The position numbers and the translations under genes were made by a program. Below, one piece after another: positions 12,190-24,149 of a stretch of 64,000 nt of DNA. The notes beneath the pieces are model-generated. The model searched no databases. It was not told the DNA's origin and saw nothing but the letters and a program-made list of their open reading frames with translations. The DNA is from Ligula intestinalis (taxonomy: Eukaryota; Platyhelminthes; Cestoda; Diphyllobothriidea; Diphyllobothriidae): the NCBI GenBank assembly GCA_036362985.1, contig JAYGXS010000001.1:73379953-73443952 (forward strand). Direction: 5' to 3'. Position 1 is the first letter of the stretch. Every line of letters begins with the position of its first letter.

Positions 12190-12660
12190 TCAGCGATAAG
12201 TGTGAGCCAGTTGCAAAGTGCTGCTACTGACACTATGTTCATTACATCTGTCACAGTTTCTCAGCAACTGAGAATCAAGTTTATGCTTAAAAATGTCAAC
12301 AGTATCTGAGAGGACCACCTCGTCAGGGAGTCCGTTCCACGCTCCGATGGCCCTCTGAGGGAAGGCATTCCGTAGAACGTCAATATGGGCCGGTTTCCTC
12401 TGTAGTTTAAAGGGATGACTCCGCAGATGATCAGTCCGAGCCAATTCGAAGAAATCGTCAAATTTTAGGGCGCACTCACGGCCTCTAGCAATTTGGTAGG
12501 TTTGTATGATGTCCCTGCGAAGTTGCCTATAATTGAGAGGAAAAGATCAAGTTCGGTCAGTCTGTCTTCATAAGGCAGATGACCAAGATTCTTGACCATC
12601 TTCGTAGCCCTCACCTGCACTCGTTCCAGGTACAGGTAGTGAAAGGAACCAGGCACGCCG
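12190..12660 (-). pseudogene. CR1-type reverse transcriptase C-terminus, second family
   Basis: On the minus strand, LERVQVRATKMVKNLGHLPY (ending near 12,575) is followed after a frameshift by an RRDIIQTYQIARG segment and then DDFFELARTDHLRSHPFKLQ. The C-terminal block NAFPQRAIGAWNGLPDEVV runs to HKLDSQLLRNCD. This is the standard end of CR1 RT ORFs. It differs from the family at 17 and 50 kb (which reads RAIQQWNELPQSVVEA). Upstream of 12,660 the similarity stops. There is at least one frameshift, near 12,470. Confidence 0.75.
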
Positions 12661-12999
12661 TCGATTACCAGATTATCCGAACCCAGTAGTAAGAATCCCT
12701 TGTACTTCCCCTCGACAAATAATGGAATGAAATGAATGACACACCATACAGAGCCTACGTCGCTTAACTCTAACACTCTACTAGGTTTGACCTTCCTGAT
12801 GTTGCTGCCTAACAGTGCATATTGGTTCCCCTGTGACATGTAAGTTTCCAAATTCCAAACTCGGGGCCTGGCCCTGACTACTGACGCCAACACCATCCTC
12901 TGCGATGTCCCTAACACTTATGACCGGCTGTTGAATGTACGATGATATAGAACCTGAAAAGTTCCCACAAAAACAGTAAGTGGAGAGAATTGGTTTAAC

Positions 13000-15900
13000 A
13001 AACAGCCGTGGCAAGGGATTGTGCATGCAGCTCAGCAGGCAGTTGCGACAAACCAACTTGCCAGGTTAATGATGGCCGCTGATCTCCATAGCCATGACGC
13101 GGAACGCATGCGTGCGCCCGGAATCAGCAAAGAACGCATTATTCATTGGCCTCGGACTGTCGACTCGCAAGGCCAGATCACGCGTGGATCAGGCAATTGA
13201 TTGGCAGAGGTGTTTAATGGACTGAGGGCGTAATGGGCTATCAGCCGCGCTGGCGATCGCTTAGCACTCTGTCACACGTCTCTTTGTGCTTCCAACGCTT
13301 CCCATCAGGTCTTTTTCTCGCTGCACAGCTGATTTCACCCAAAGAGTCAAACCACCGGCAAACTGGCCTCCGACCGCTTTATCTGAATTTAGATGAGTAA
13401 GGCTCTCAAAGTTCGGATACGAGCGTGTCTTGGCTGTTAGCGCAGCAACATTCAGCGACAAAAGGCTCCCCTTCACATAATTCCTCGCTCCGATGCCGCG
13501 TATTGCGTGCTTATCGCCTCTGTCCATTGACTGGTTACGACCTCCCATCTCTGTGGGACGATGCTCCCGGTTGCAGGAAGCTGTTGTTCTTTCTGAGGTT
13601 GAGGCTCCATATGTTTACAAGGCCCTTTTCAGCAGTTAAGTTTTCATATGCAATGTCTCGTCTACTACCACGATTAATCGCGGTGCGCAGTTTGAATGTC
13701 ACTTCTTCCAACCAGTTTCCTTCTTTTTGGATTTCCGTCTGGATTTGTGCCCTGACGGCCGCAAAGAAATGGTTCTTGCGCGTTCTTTAAGTTTATCAGT
13801 CGTCAAAATTAATCCATAATGCAAATATCCATCAGCCTTCTACCCCAGTAATGTGACGGTCTCGGCATTACTCCTGCCATTTGCACAGATTCTGTGTAGA
13901 CTGCAAGTCTCTGTGAGTCGACGTCTGATTGTTTCATTGTTTTTACCGAAATAGTCCCAGTGCTATCAATATAGAAACCCGGATGTTTCAAAATTGTAGC
14001 TTGCACTTCCCTTCACAGGGTCTAGATGTTTGAAAGTTCGCACAGGTCCTGCATCTTCTCCATTAGCGGAGTCGGGTAAATGACCGTATCTTCTTATGAC
14101 GTGTTTAACCTGCCTGCTGCTTACTTCCCTACCGGATGCGTTATAAGTCTTTGATACGCTGTTTTTTTTGCCATATTCTTGATCCCCGAATACTTTCGCG
14201 CGGTAGCTTGCCAAATATGCAGGTGTCAAACGTACATTTTACCTCTTTGTCCTCCGGATCTGTCTGGCTGCTGTTCAAACAAGGACTTATTTCCTTATTT
14301 TCATTGGGATGAGCCCATAAAGACCTAGTTGGCGGCCACATTTATGCTTGACTGGTGGTTGATCAGGTAGCCTGTGTGGGTGTTTGCCTAAGGGCTGTCC
14401 ACATAACGCTCAGATAAAACATTTGTATGCTATTTTTCATGCATCATCACATATCGTACTAGATAAATCATCCGTAAGTTATCTATTTTAATATTTTTCT
14501 GTGGCAAGATTTTCATTTTTACTTACCAGTTCTCCTTAAATATTCAGGTTACTTGTGTTATACTAACTTATAATTTTTGTTTTTATTGAACCAGAACAAT
14601 CTAAAAGCCTGTCGTGTCGAGGAAAAAAACACAGAATAAACATCCATAAGAGAGTAAGGTACAGTTCAAAGGACAGCATGAATGGAAAGTGTGGTCGTGA
14701 TGACGAGTGTAGAGGCTTTATCACTACAAATATACAAAACGTCTTAGCAAATACGCGATGAAAACTTTCGAGGGTAGACTAACTGCTAATAAGGGATTTA
14801 CCAGACTATTCTAGTGGAAAAGTTGTAAAGTCCAGTAAAGAGATTGACGATGAAGATTAGAAATGATACAACTCACTTAGATCCTTCACGATCCTAGTCG
14901 GCAGTAGTCAAGTAGTCGACTTGCCAAAGGATAACTCTGCGAGGACTGGATCCAAGTTAGTTGGGCTGTGAGTTGCAAAAATTGGGAGAAAGCTCGTTTG
15001 CAAATTGTCGCTGGATTCTCCTGAGCCCGAGAGTGATCACCAGAGAGGTGTCGTTGAAGGGCAAAATAAACAGCGGCAGGTGAGGAGAGAATTGAGCTGT
15101 GGAGGGTGATTAGCAAGATAGTTGCTAGCACGCGTCAAAACCGAAAGTGTGAAAAAGTGTTGTATTTAGTTTTAACAAACTTGGTTATTGATAAATTTAA
15201 ACAACACGTAAGTAGGGCCAAGAGCCCACACGAGATACGTTGGCAAAACATTATACTGCATAAGTGGGCAAAATAATTTAACAGACGAACTGAATTTCAG
15301 TTTTTTTTTTCGGTGTCGATAAAGTACCATTCTAGTCTACATTTTTTCCGTTGATAGGATACTTCGATTGCTGACTGTTCCTCTTTATGTGACCGTTTAT
15401 GTGAACTCCAGAGCAGAGCTTTAGTTTAAAACTGGATCGCCGCCATAACATCCTGCAACCTGAATGTTCAGATGAATATCACTTCTAGGTGTACGTATTG
15501 CCCTAGATAATTTCAAACTGAATAGCTACCTCTAGGTTCTACTCACTTACGCATTAACTACATACATTTATTCTAAATTTGTTTGTCCAACCGGAAGCGA
15601 GGCGTAATTCGCAGTATTCATTAAAATGTCTTATTTTAATTTTAAAATGGTCCACGCCTTCAGTCGTCAATTCTCAGGCTATTTCTATCGTTCACAAAGC
15701 GTATCTTTTTAATATGGTTAAGGATTCAGTAGGGGCCTGTAACGAAGGTTTCACCAAAGACGCACAAGATATACTTTAAAAACGGTAATAAAGTAAAGGG
15801 TGAATACTGGGTTCCCGCGTGTATCGATGCTTTAGTGTTGCCACTTTTGAAGTTTTGTTCCTTAAAGTGCCTAAAATACAAAAAAAACGTGTCAACGTGC

Positions 15901-16020
15901 CAAAACACAGTCCTCGAGCCGTCCTTGTTCGATGTCGTGTGTTCTGTCTACTATCATAATTTGAGTAGTTATATTATTAAAGTTTCATTTGCTTTGTCGG
16001 ACTATTTCGCTGTCTAGGCC
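13000..16020. other. Long stretch without an identifiable gene
   Basis: Open frames of up to 121 codons exist (plus 13,425-13,790; minus 13,809-14,341 in overlapping frames). None shows a recognisable domain. The minus-strand pair at 13,966-14,341 has protein-like composition and could be a decayed element or exon. A poly-T run lies at 15,300-15,310. Confidence 0.35.
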
Positions 16021-16029
16021 TTCTTCACC

Positions 16030-16300
16030 GTCAGGTTTGAGAAAGAGGGGTAGAGATCCGCTTTATTTTGAAAAGATCAGTTCAAACTTTCAGCAATAAT
16101 GTCCTTCATTCACAAGGATTCAAACAAAGCACATAAACTCACAATACCGGGAAATCGAAAGCAATCCATAATCATCAATGGCTGAAATTGTAGATGTCCC
16201 GTTTCTGGTCCTTTTGCCTCTATTCTTACACCAGGTCCAGTCCAATGAGAAGGAAAGGAGTGTGGAAGAGGCTGCGCAATTCGACTATTACTATAAATCA
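16030..16300. repeat. Dispersed repeat, partner at 24.61-24.80 kb
   Basis: ATCCGCTTTATTTTGAAAAG through the AATCCATAATCATCAATGGC region aligns with ATACGCTTTATGTTTAAGAT onward at 24,618, with many substitutions. The matched order of blocks (CTTTCAGCA, CATCC/CACTCAC, CACATAA, GGGAGATCA/GGGAAATCG) continues for about 180 bases. Confidence 0.5.
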
Positions 16301-16779
16301 ATTCGAGCGCACATCAGCACCCACGCCCCCACCGTATCATCGTTCGCGATGAACGCACTGCCATAGTCTCCGAAATACACATCCGATGCCTATTGCCTTT
16401 GTTTAGTACGCCGCTGTCTCAAGGCGATTCGACTTCACATCAAAATGTTTCAGTGTCGCTGGTTTGCCGCCAATCGACTGCCTTCGACTCGGAAACACGC
16501 GCGTCCAGGTAGCCTCAACCACCCACGCGCCACTTGAGCACGTAGTGGCCCATAGCAGCCACTTGGAACCCAAGATCATCCGCTAACGCATGGCGCTTTT
16601 GGTCTGCAAGGGCTGCGCGTCCACTGCCACCTGGGTTCAGGCGTTAACTCAAGCGCGCGTACGCCTCACCGTGGCCGCGCGTCCACCTCAGCTTTCACCC
16701 ACCTCGAGGTCGCGCAACGACCACTAGTCTAGAAATTAGCCGCGTGATTGGCTACCATAAAAAATATGCGCCGGCTTTC

Positions 16780-16969
16780 AGGCGATTCCCGACGTTCGCT
16801 TCATGCTGGAATTGACGCCCTCAAAGCCGGACTGCTGTCATCCGAGATTCAAAATTCGTTCCATCTATTCTCCTATCCCTCTGTGCCGAATACACTATTC
16901 CTAATACGCTGGCTTCACCACCGTCTGCCCTCTTCTCTCCTAAGGCACAATGGTCTGGAGATCGCAGTT
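16780..16969. repeat. Left part of a dispersed repeat split by a CR1 insertion
   Basis: TTCCATCTATTCTCCTATCC through TGGTCTGGAGATCGCAGTT aligns with 53,698-53,805. The right half resumes at 18,578. The unsplit partner at 53.6-53.9 kb reads straight through the break, which identifies this as the target of the CR1 copy between them. Confidence 0.65.
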
Positions 16970-17087
16970 TTTTTCAATTTCAGTTTATTTGGTGAGGATA
17001 ATAGGCAATGCCTTTGGAAACCCTATTGATAACGTGTACAGCATCTATAAAAATTTACCACTACTAACATAGTCTTGGCAAACAGTG

Positions 17088-17205
17088 AGTAGCATTGTTT
17101 TTTTACAATATACGTCTGGTTTTTAAAGGTCAGACTTGGAGGGAGGAGAGTAGCATTGTTTTTTACAATATATGTCTGGTTTTTACAGTTCAGACTGGGA
17201 GGGAA
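17088..17205 (-). repeat. CR1 3'-UTR tandem double-hairpin block, copy in the 17-kb element
   Basis: Two tandem units of about 57 bases each contain a GTCTG...CAGAC hairpin followed by an ATTGT-A-run-ACAAT hairpin. The same two units occupy 50,850-50,965 in the other copy. Confidence 0.7.
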
Positions 17206-18559
17206 GGGACGGGACGCATGTAATTATCCAAGCGTTGTTTGTACATCTGAAGGGAAGTGGCCTCCACAACTGACTGTGGAAGTTCGTTCCACTGTTGTAT
17301 GGCACGTTGCATGAAGAATTCAGAGCGGAGGTTTAGCTTGGACATCTTCGTGCGCAGCTTCATTGTGTGCTCACGGAGATGAGGCGAGAGGTGCCACTGA
17401 AACATGTCTTCAAAGCGTAATCCTTTTTCAAGACCGTTTATAATCTTGTAAATTAGGATAAGATCCCCTCTTTGTTGTCTGTAATGCAGAGGGAATTAAT
17501 TTAGGCACGCCAGTCTATCTATGTAAGTGTGGTTCTTTAGACCTATTACTAGCTTTTTTGCCCGACGCTGCACTTTCTTCAGATATGCTGTGTCCTTTGC
17601 TAGCCATGGCCGCCACGCCTGTATTCCATACTCTAGGTGTGGTAAAACAAATGTACCGTACACTTTGCCAAAGAGATCTTCATCGAAGGCTAAAAACACC
17701 CTTTTGATAGCGTGCAGCACTCCCGTGGCCTTATTTGCAGCCTTGACAGATTGTAATGAGGGCTTCAGATTACTCTGTATCCAAATGCCGAGGTCTTTTT
17801 GCGTAGATGCTACGGGGATTTTGATGTGTTTCAGGTGATATGTCCTGTTGCTCTGGGAGATAGGGTAGTTTGTTGGACACAGGTGGAAGACGGCACACTT
17901 TTGCTCATTGAAATCCATCAGCCCTCTCTCGGACCACGTCTGCAGTTTGCAAAGATTATTTTGCAGAGCATCTCGGTCGCTTGGGCGCTTAATGACTTGC
18001 CAGAGCTTAAAGTCATCGGCGAACATGATTTTACCGCAGTCCAGTTCTTGAAGGCTGTCATTTACATAGAGAATAAAGAGTAGAGGACCGAGAACGGAGC
18101 CTTGAGGAACCCCACTAACTACGTCAACCCAGTCCAATTTATCCTCCCCGACGCAAACGCGTTGTTTTTGACCGACTAAAAATGACCTGATCCAGTCCAA
18201 ATTTTCCCCTTGATGCCAAGAACGCTCAGTTTATGTAAAAGGCGTTGATGGGGCACGCTGTCAAAGGCTTTGCGGAAATCGATGTACACTACGTCCACTT
18301 CGAAGCTCTCTTCTAAAGCACTTGTCCAGGCCTCAATTGAAGTCAGTAAAGTTGAAAGGCAGGAGCGCCCTCGCCGAAAGCCATGTTGGAAATTTTGTAT
18401 GATGTCACTTTCATCGCAAAATCTTAGTATGGCCTGCTTGACAAGGATCTCCATCATTTTGCGGGAAAGGCAAGTCAAGCTTATGGGCCGAAAGCTGTTT
18501 GCAGACATATTGCTACCTCCCTTATATAACGGTACGATGTTGGCCGTCTTCCATTGCAA
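17193..18559 (-). pseudogene. CR1 reverse transcriptase (partial, two lesions)
   Basis: The frame at 18,559-18,176 holds RT fingers and palm: VDVVYIDFRKAFDSVPHQRL, with the first catalytic Asp in YIDFRKAFD. The frame at 18,200-17,496 holds GVPQGSVLGPLL and an intact FADD motif (CGKIMFADDFKLW), then the thumb and the RRAKKLVIGL connection. The two frames are separated by loss of one A in a run (GGGGAAAATTTGG against GGGGAAAAATTTGG in the 50-kb copy). A second lesion turns Leu TTA into TAA at the ACLN stop (17,496), after which the C-terminal block EDMFQWHLSPHL to YMRPVPSLPV follows (17,405-17,193). The ORF is otherwise intact, pointing to recent insertion. Confidence 0.85.
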
Positions 18560-18577
18560 AGGTAAGTCCCCTGTTCT

Positions 18578-18760
18578 CAGTTGCTAGGGCTTAACTCACT
18601 TAACTCCCGGCGATAAAAATACCACCTTTCGGTCGATGCCAAATGAGACAATACGCACACTGTCCCGCGGATAATGCATCCTATTTCGAGTCGAGAACAT
18701 TTGACCTTGCCCAACGAATCTATTAAAACAACTGCCATACCCTATCGCCTTCTATCTAAA
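18578..18760. repeat. Right part of the dispersed repeat split by CR1
   Basis: CAGTTGCTAGGGCTTAACTC continues the repeat interrupted at 16,969. It matches CAGTTGCTAGGGTTTAACTT at 53,801 and decays beyond about 18,700. Confidence 0.6.
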
Positions 18761-19434
18761 GCATAACTTGACACAATCAGCACTGGCCATGGCTTCAGCA
18801 GTGGCTACTGCTGCCCGACACATCAACAGGAAGGCTTGTGCACAATAAATTCCTCCTACGGATTCTCTCCGTGTTCCTCTGTAATTTGGGGTTTTGCTTG
18901 ATGACTGCAGCACCGAGAGTAGCTAAGAAGCTACAAACAGTATCTCTAATATCTACTACGGGCGGTTCCTGTTGCCACCTCCTGTCAGGGTGAAGATGGG
19001 GTGGTGGAGCATATTAGCAATTCCTCCTGAAACTTCCAGCTTTCTTTTGTCAACACTCTTATTGTAATCTCTTCCGGCCAACTAAGATGTTCGGCGAGGC
19101 GTGGAGCTAACTGTCGTGGAGACAGGAACACAGGTCGCCCGGCCTTTTCGTTCTGCTACTGCGAAGGTAAAAAAGTAAGTAAGTGGATGTGCACAAGTGT
19201 TCCCTCAGAACAGCGCTTGCTTCTTGTAACGGGCTGCTAGAAATCGTTACCACTAAATCATTTGCGATTATCAGGATAATGAAAAGGTAAGGCTTCTTAT
19301 GTGCCCCCCCCCCCCCAAAACCAGGCATGAACACAGGCGGCTTTGGGCCAAATTACAAATAAATTAGGGTTATTCTTACGGTCAGGGCTGTGGTTTAACC
19401 TAGAGTTAAGGTTTGGTTTACCATTAACCGTAGT

Positions 19435-19583
19435 TCGATTGACCCAGTTGTGAAAAAGGCAAGGCCTTAGTGGACGTCGAACTCACACAGTAGGGAAGGC
19501 TTTTGCCTAACCAACGCTCTACCATTGGGCTACAAGGCTCAACGTGCCCCATGAATTTAATCACACGTGGGTCGATTTGCTTG
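19435..19583 (-). mobile_element. tRNA-like element with terminal inverted repeats, copy 1
   Basis: On the minus strand this carries TAGCCCAATGGTAGAGCG (A-box-like) and GAGTTCGACG (B-box-like), flanked by TTCGATTGACCCAGTTGTGA (19,435-19,454) and a decayed inverted copy near 19,559-19,583. It lies back to back with the better copy at 19,671-19,867. Confidence 0.55.
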
Positions 19584-19670
19584 CCCAGCTTCACTGTACC
19601 TATGCAATCCTCCAATACGGACGCAGTAAGCTAGGATCCACAGGCTGGACTGCTACGCTAACCTTTGTTG

Positions 19671-19867
19671 TTAGGGGTTTGGCAGATTTCAATAATTCGA
19701 TTGACCCAATTGTGATCCAATTCACGGTGCGCGGTGAGGCTCGTAGCGCAGTGGTAGAGCGTTGGCTGCGCAAAAGCCCTCCCTCTTGTGCGTGTTCGAC
19801 TCCCACTGAGGCAGCGAGTTTTTCACGATTGGGTCAATCGAATAATTGAAATCTGCCAAACTCCTAA
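19671..19867 (+). mobile_element. tRNA-like element bounded by 45-bp inverted repeats, copy 2
   Basis: The ends 19,671-19,715 and 19,823-19,867 are inverted repeats with three mismatches in 45 positions; both contain GGCAGATTTCAAT and ATTCGATTGACCCAAT. The centre holds CGTAGCGCAGTGGTAGAGCG, an RNA polymerase III A-box-like stretch, and GTGTTCGACTCCC, a B-box-like stretch. The spacing resembles a tRNA gene, but the arms do not fold into a proper cloverleaf with a clear acceptor stem. It is therefore a tRNA-derived mobile repeat rather than a working tRNA gene. Confidence 0.7.
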
Positions 19868-20075
19868 TGATAAACTGTAGTGGTAGGGCTTAAGGTGGGG
19901 CTAGGGCTGAGATTAGGAATAACGTTTAGGTTTACGTTTGGGCTTATCTTAGGTTTAGGCTACGGAAATATTTATCCCTTCTGGAATTATGCACCGGGCC
20001 ACATGTAGTACTTGGGGAAGGCTTTCCCGTTCTCGTGTCCTGTTTAGGAGGCCATATAAGTCGTCCTTACCAAAG
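19868..20075 (+). repeat. Telomere-like-tract inverted-repeat element, fragment
   Basis: A degenerate GGGCTTAAGG/TTAGGTTTAGG tract leads into the conserved right module: CTTCTGGAATTATGCACC, CCACATGTAG, CCCGTTCTCGTGTCCTGTTT and AGGAGGCCATATAAGTCG. The module order equals that of the copies at 27.9, 35.0 and 61.2 kb. Confidence 0.6.
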
Positions 20076-20689
20076 AAAAACCCTGAAAATGTCGTATAAA
20101 ATAGGAACTGTGTTTTTTTTGCATTTATTTCTGGAATGTGCATATCGGCAACTATGATGACCAAACTGAATTTTATGAGGACAACAGCGTAACGTTTGCA
20201 GACTAGGGGGGAAATTCCGCAAGGGGGATCGAAGGGTGAGCGTTACTCTGGGCTGCCAGGGTGAAAGCCCACTAGCCTTTTATATAGGGCGTGATAGGGC
20301 AATGGAAGCGTACCCCGACGGCAGGTGTATAAGCGAAGGATGAAGAGTGGAAGCTAGGCAGTTCACTCTTCTCGTGGTGCCACACACTGTATGACCATCG
20401 GAAGCAGTTACTGGAGGTGGAAACACAAAACTAAACTACCGTACAGCGGTCAACGGAGCAGTTTTTGAATAACCCATCAGCCATGGTCCAGTGGTTATAC
20501 AAACCGAATTGGAAGTTCATAACGCCTTGAAGGGAGCCAATTCTACCCAAGCTAGGCCTCGAGATGCTACTGCCTGAGCGGATCCAGGGTAGAGACCACT
20601 TATATGGCCCCGTCAAAAGGACACGACAATAGGAACCTGCCCCCCCCCCTCCCAGGTAAGAAAAACGACCCCGCACATCATTTCAGGAG

Positions 20690-20890
20690 GGATATATATT
20701 ACCGTGTCCTAAATCTGATACAAGCGTTAACATAAACTTAAGCTGTGTTCCTTATCTTATTTATAACCTCGGCTCTAACCTTAACCTTAATCCTTTACCT
20801 AATTTCCCCGGAATTTGTCGCAAAGCCACTTTTATTATGGGCAGTTCTTCTTCTCATATCCTGTTTTGGGGGCCTTATGAGTAATGCTTA
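20690..20890 (+). repeat. Telomere-like-tract inverted-repeat element, fragment
   Basis: CTAACCTTAACCTTAATCC is followed by CCCCGGAATTTGTCGCAAAG and CTCATATCCTGTTTTGGGGG, the family's right module. The left end is missing. Confidence 0.6.
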
Positions 20891-21239
20891 TAGGAAACAG
20901 TTGTTTAAAAACCAGGACTTCAAACGAATATATTTGGCTTCGGCAGACAGAGTTTTCCTTGCCGGTGGAAATTGAAGTCAATCGCGCGTAGCTACTTGGA
21001 TGTTTCTGTTGGCATTCATTCGTAAGCATAAAATATATAACATCAATGTGTTGACTTCACCTCAAGGCACTGTTTTCCGAGCAGTGCAAGAGTTCATCAG
21101 TGAGAGTCCCGTGTCTAGGCTGCCTAAGGAAACTACTCGGAGAAGACGGGAGTTCGGTAACGAATGTTCCTGCAGCCCTACCCGCCAGTTACTTGTGGTG
21201 CACTTGCTGAAACGGTGTGAGTAGTCATGATTTCGCTAG

Positions 21240-21720
21240 TTTGCATTCTCTTGGGCTGTTAGGAGCAGGAGCTTTTGGGTTTGGTTAGGGAGTTTATAAG
21301 TAGATAGATTTGGAAATAGCGGTATGACGTTCAATGTAGAGGTCTTGTTCCAGGATATGAGGGGGCGGGGTAGGATTGGGGTTTTGGATTTAGGGCTGAA
21401 GTTCGGAAATGTAGGCTTTGGTTTCCGGCACGAGCCAGGAGTTTTGCGTTGGACTTACAAATTAGTTAGTTAGTTTTTAGAGTCGGGCGTTTGATTTACT
21501 AGTCAGAGTTGGTAGTTGAATTGCTAGTTAGAGTTAGTAGCTAGTACTAGTGGTTAGGGCTAGTTGATGTGGCTAGAAGATCGGATTTATAGTTATGATT
21601 GGTAGTTGGGATTACTAATTAGGACTATTTGTTAGAAGCTCGTTGATGGCGGGCCGATGACGGCTTGGTAGTTGGGGTTAGTTGCTTGTCCCAGCTCTAA
21701 ACCCAGCCCCAACACTCGTA
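21240..21720. repeat. Degenerate GTTAGT/GTTAGG-rich tract
   Basis: Repeated TAGTTAG, TTAGAGTTAG, GGTAGTTG and TTAGGG words without a fixed period. It reads like a strongly decayed tandem array or an expanded version of the telomere-like tract of the dispersed elements. Confidence 0.4.
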
Positions 21721-23034
21721 AACCTAACCTTATGCCTCCAATTCCAAAAGTACCTTATTCCAAACTTCCCAACTAATGATGCCTACTGCAATCTTTCAGT
21801 AAGCTTATCGTAAGGTAATCGTCAAGTAGGGATGCAAAGCCATTGGTTGCCTGCATCTAGCCCTTGTAAAAGCATGCTTGACTCCTCTGACCGTGCATAC
21901 AGCGCAGGAATACACTATTTGCAAAATATGTAGGAGTTTATGGGTGTTGTTCCTTTTCACCAATTTCGGTGGGCCTTCGTCTGTTCGGTGAATACTTATT
22001 AAATAAATAGAAGCTGTCGGCATTTCCTCAAAGATTAACTCTCTCCCCTCATCCCCCCCCCATCCTTCTTTCCTACCCCTGAACATGAAGTATGACCACC
22101 GATAGTTTTAGGTAGCGTAGAAGGCATTTTTAATTTATGCAGTGTCTAGTAGGAAGGCTATCGCAGCCTGAAGTATCTGTGGCGAGGTTGCTATGGCTGA
22201 AAGGTCCCGAGTCCGTATCTTCTGAGGCGACTCTGTGCACCACGTTAGAAAACTTTGTGTTCAACCCTCGGCCGTACCGACAACTGCAGTTGCGTTCTTC
22301 CGGACCGATGCCCCATTTATTTTTCTTCTTCTTTTCAAATGCACCGCCGGGGGTTGACAGTGTTTATCTGTTCTGTCACCATCGGCCACCCCGTTGCGGA
22401 AGTGGACCCGCGTCAGGACGAGGGCTTGGGACAGTCGCGATATGCGGCATAAACAGTTTTAGGTTCCGGCCTTAAGAGCAGGCAGGCAGGCGCATACACG
22501 CACCCCATCCCCCCTACCTTCAGCCCACAGCGAAGTGGCGACAATCAAGGGTGGGGGGAGGCGGGGTGAGGTGGACATGGAGGTTCCAAAATGTGTTGAG
22601 GCGGGGCGACAGCTGTAAGACGACGCCCCTTTTCGGCCTCACTGTTTACATTTGCTTGTCTGAAAATGGCTCCATCGCCCCACCCCCCCCCCCTGGGAGC
22701 CCTCGGGGGAGGTGTAAATTAAATATTTCGCATGGGCGGACCGGACACTGCAGTAAAGGTTGATCCACCGGCGGCAGTTGGCGTCCCTATAATGGGCGGC
22801 TAGTCGACTAAATCTACTGACTGCACTTGATCCGGCATCCGTCCGGAGGGGCAGACGGTCGCAGGAGTGCGGATGAGTGCCCTGCATGGCAAACCGTCGC
22901 ATTTTTTGGCTGAAGGTGAGAGCGAAGGAGCGTTTTGACCCTGCCTCGCCTTCTAGGGTGAAGCCTGGACGCTCAGTACGCACATGCATTCGCTCGATTA
23001 CCATTGAGAGCGAGTCACTCTGTGAGCGATGACA

Positions 23035-23400
23035 TTCGGTCCATAGCAATTTGCTGATAGCATTCTTGGTGAAGTCGCTCATCCTCTCTACCTTGAAATA
23101 ATGGCTACGCCGAAGCTTCAGTCATTTGTCTTGCCGTACATGGGCCTCTCCGCCCTATATACTCCCATTCCTAGCAGCTACCTCACATGGGAAGAAAGGC
23201 AAATTCAAAAGTTGAAATCAGACTTGTCTCCATGACAGATTTGGATATCATGTAAACCTTTAGACTTTGAATATTCTGTGGCCTTTTACCTTACCTTATC
23301 CCTTGCTCTCAGTGAATGAAACCTTTTCCGCTGAACATTTTGGATAGTTGCCTTCAAAATAAGGCATACTTTTATCTCTCTCTCTCATAGGTTGATGCCT
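23035..23400 (+). repeat. Dispersed repeat with a conserved coding-like segment, copy 1
   Basis: CAATTTGCTGATAGCATTCT onward matches 24,214 onward. In the plus frame both copies read QFADxILxxVAHPLxxExMA and, after a variable stretch, a tail ending I-x-KLKxDLSP and stop. The match continues beyond the stop (CCTTTTACCTTACC, CTCAGTG, GCTGAA.ATTT, CTCTCTCTC). This could be the end of a transposon ORF; I do not recognise the family. Confidence 0.5.
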
Positions 23401-24149
23401 ACTGAGTATTTGTAGCGGAGTTCATCATAGCTCGGTGCTGGATTCTGCCTTGCCCACCTCGCCGTCCCCTTCACAGCGGTTTCTCCCGACGTCTTTCATT
23501 TCTCGCCTAGTTCTAGTCCGAATCCTCCTCCCCCTCTACCCACAGAGCTGTAAGTAAAGTAGACGAAGTCATCCGCTATGCCAGTCACCGTGCCCATCCC
23601 TCGAACCTGACAACTGACCGGTTGGAGCAGCGGATGGGCCCTAGAAATGAGAATAGGCAGTGAGATCGACGGCTCAGTGCACTGTCCTCAAAGTTAATGC
23701 TCTGACTTGCTTGAAGATATCATGGAGTGCTAAAAGCTATGGCGTGGGAGGTTGCTAAATGGTGATTGAACTCAAGCCTCGCAGTTGGCCCAGTGTGCGT
23801 TTTTGCAGGGGGCCGACTGGTGGACTGAGAGTCATCCTGAAAGGGCGCATGGCCTCTACGGTACTCCCACTCACTGGGATTCAAGCCAGGTTTGACAGCT
23901 CCGGCCGTACCAACCACATGTAGCCAACCTTAGATTTGCTTTTTATATAGAAGGCTTTTTTTATTAAAATCCGTAAGCTTTTATATTATATCCGCCGCTT
24001 GCGTTCATATCGCATACCACAGGCCCTTATCTGGTGATTTATAGATGCCTGTATTCTCCCCCTCACCCTTTACTGCTTTCCAGTTATTTTCCAGCTTTAC
24101 TTAAAAAATACCTCTGCGTTCTTAAATGTATACTCCGAATGCCTTCTTC

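Larger units (their letters stand above)
16970..18577 (-). mobile_element. CR1 non-LTR retrotransposon, young 5'-truncated copy
   Basis: This 1.6-kb copy is in reverse orientation and very similar over its whole length to the 3' part of the element at 44.9-51.09 kb. It starts, on the minus strand, at the RT segment QWKTANIVPLYKGG and ends with CAAATAAACTG and an A-rich tail. It is flanked by CAGTT at 16,965-16,969 and 18,578-18,582, a possible 5-bp target duplication. The flanking sequence is one dispersed repeat whose uninterrupted form is at 53.8 kb, so both ends are exact. Confidence 0.85.

Noticed and set aside
19736..19815. Possible functional tRNA gene
   Set aside because: A- and B-box-like stretches are present but no complete acceptor, anticodon and T stems can be formed. 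It sits inside a TIR-bounded repeat with a second copy nearby.
22639..23082. 147-codon open frame on the minus strand
   Set aside because: Its start overlaps the opposite-strand repeat shared with 24.2 kb, and the remainder spans C-runs and has no recognisable domain.
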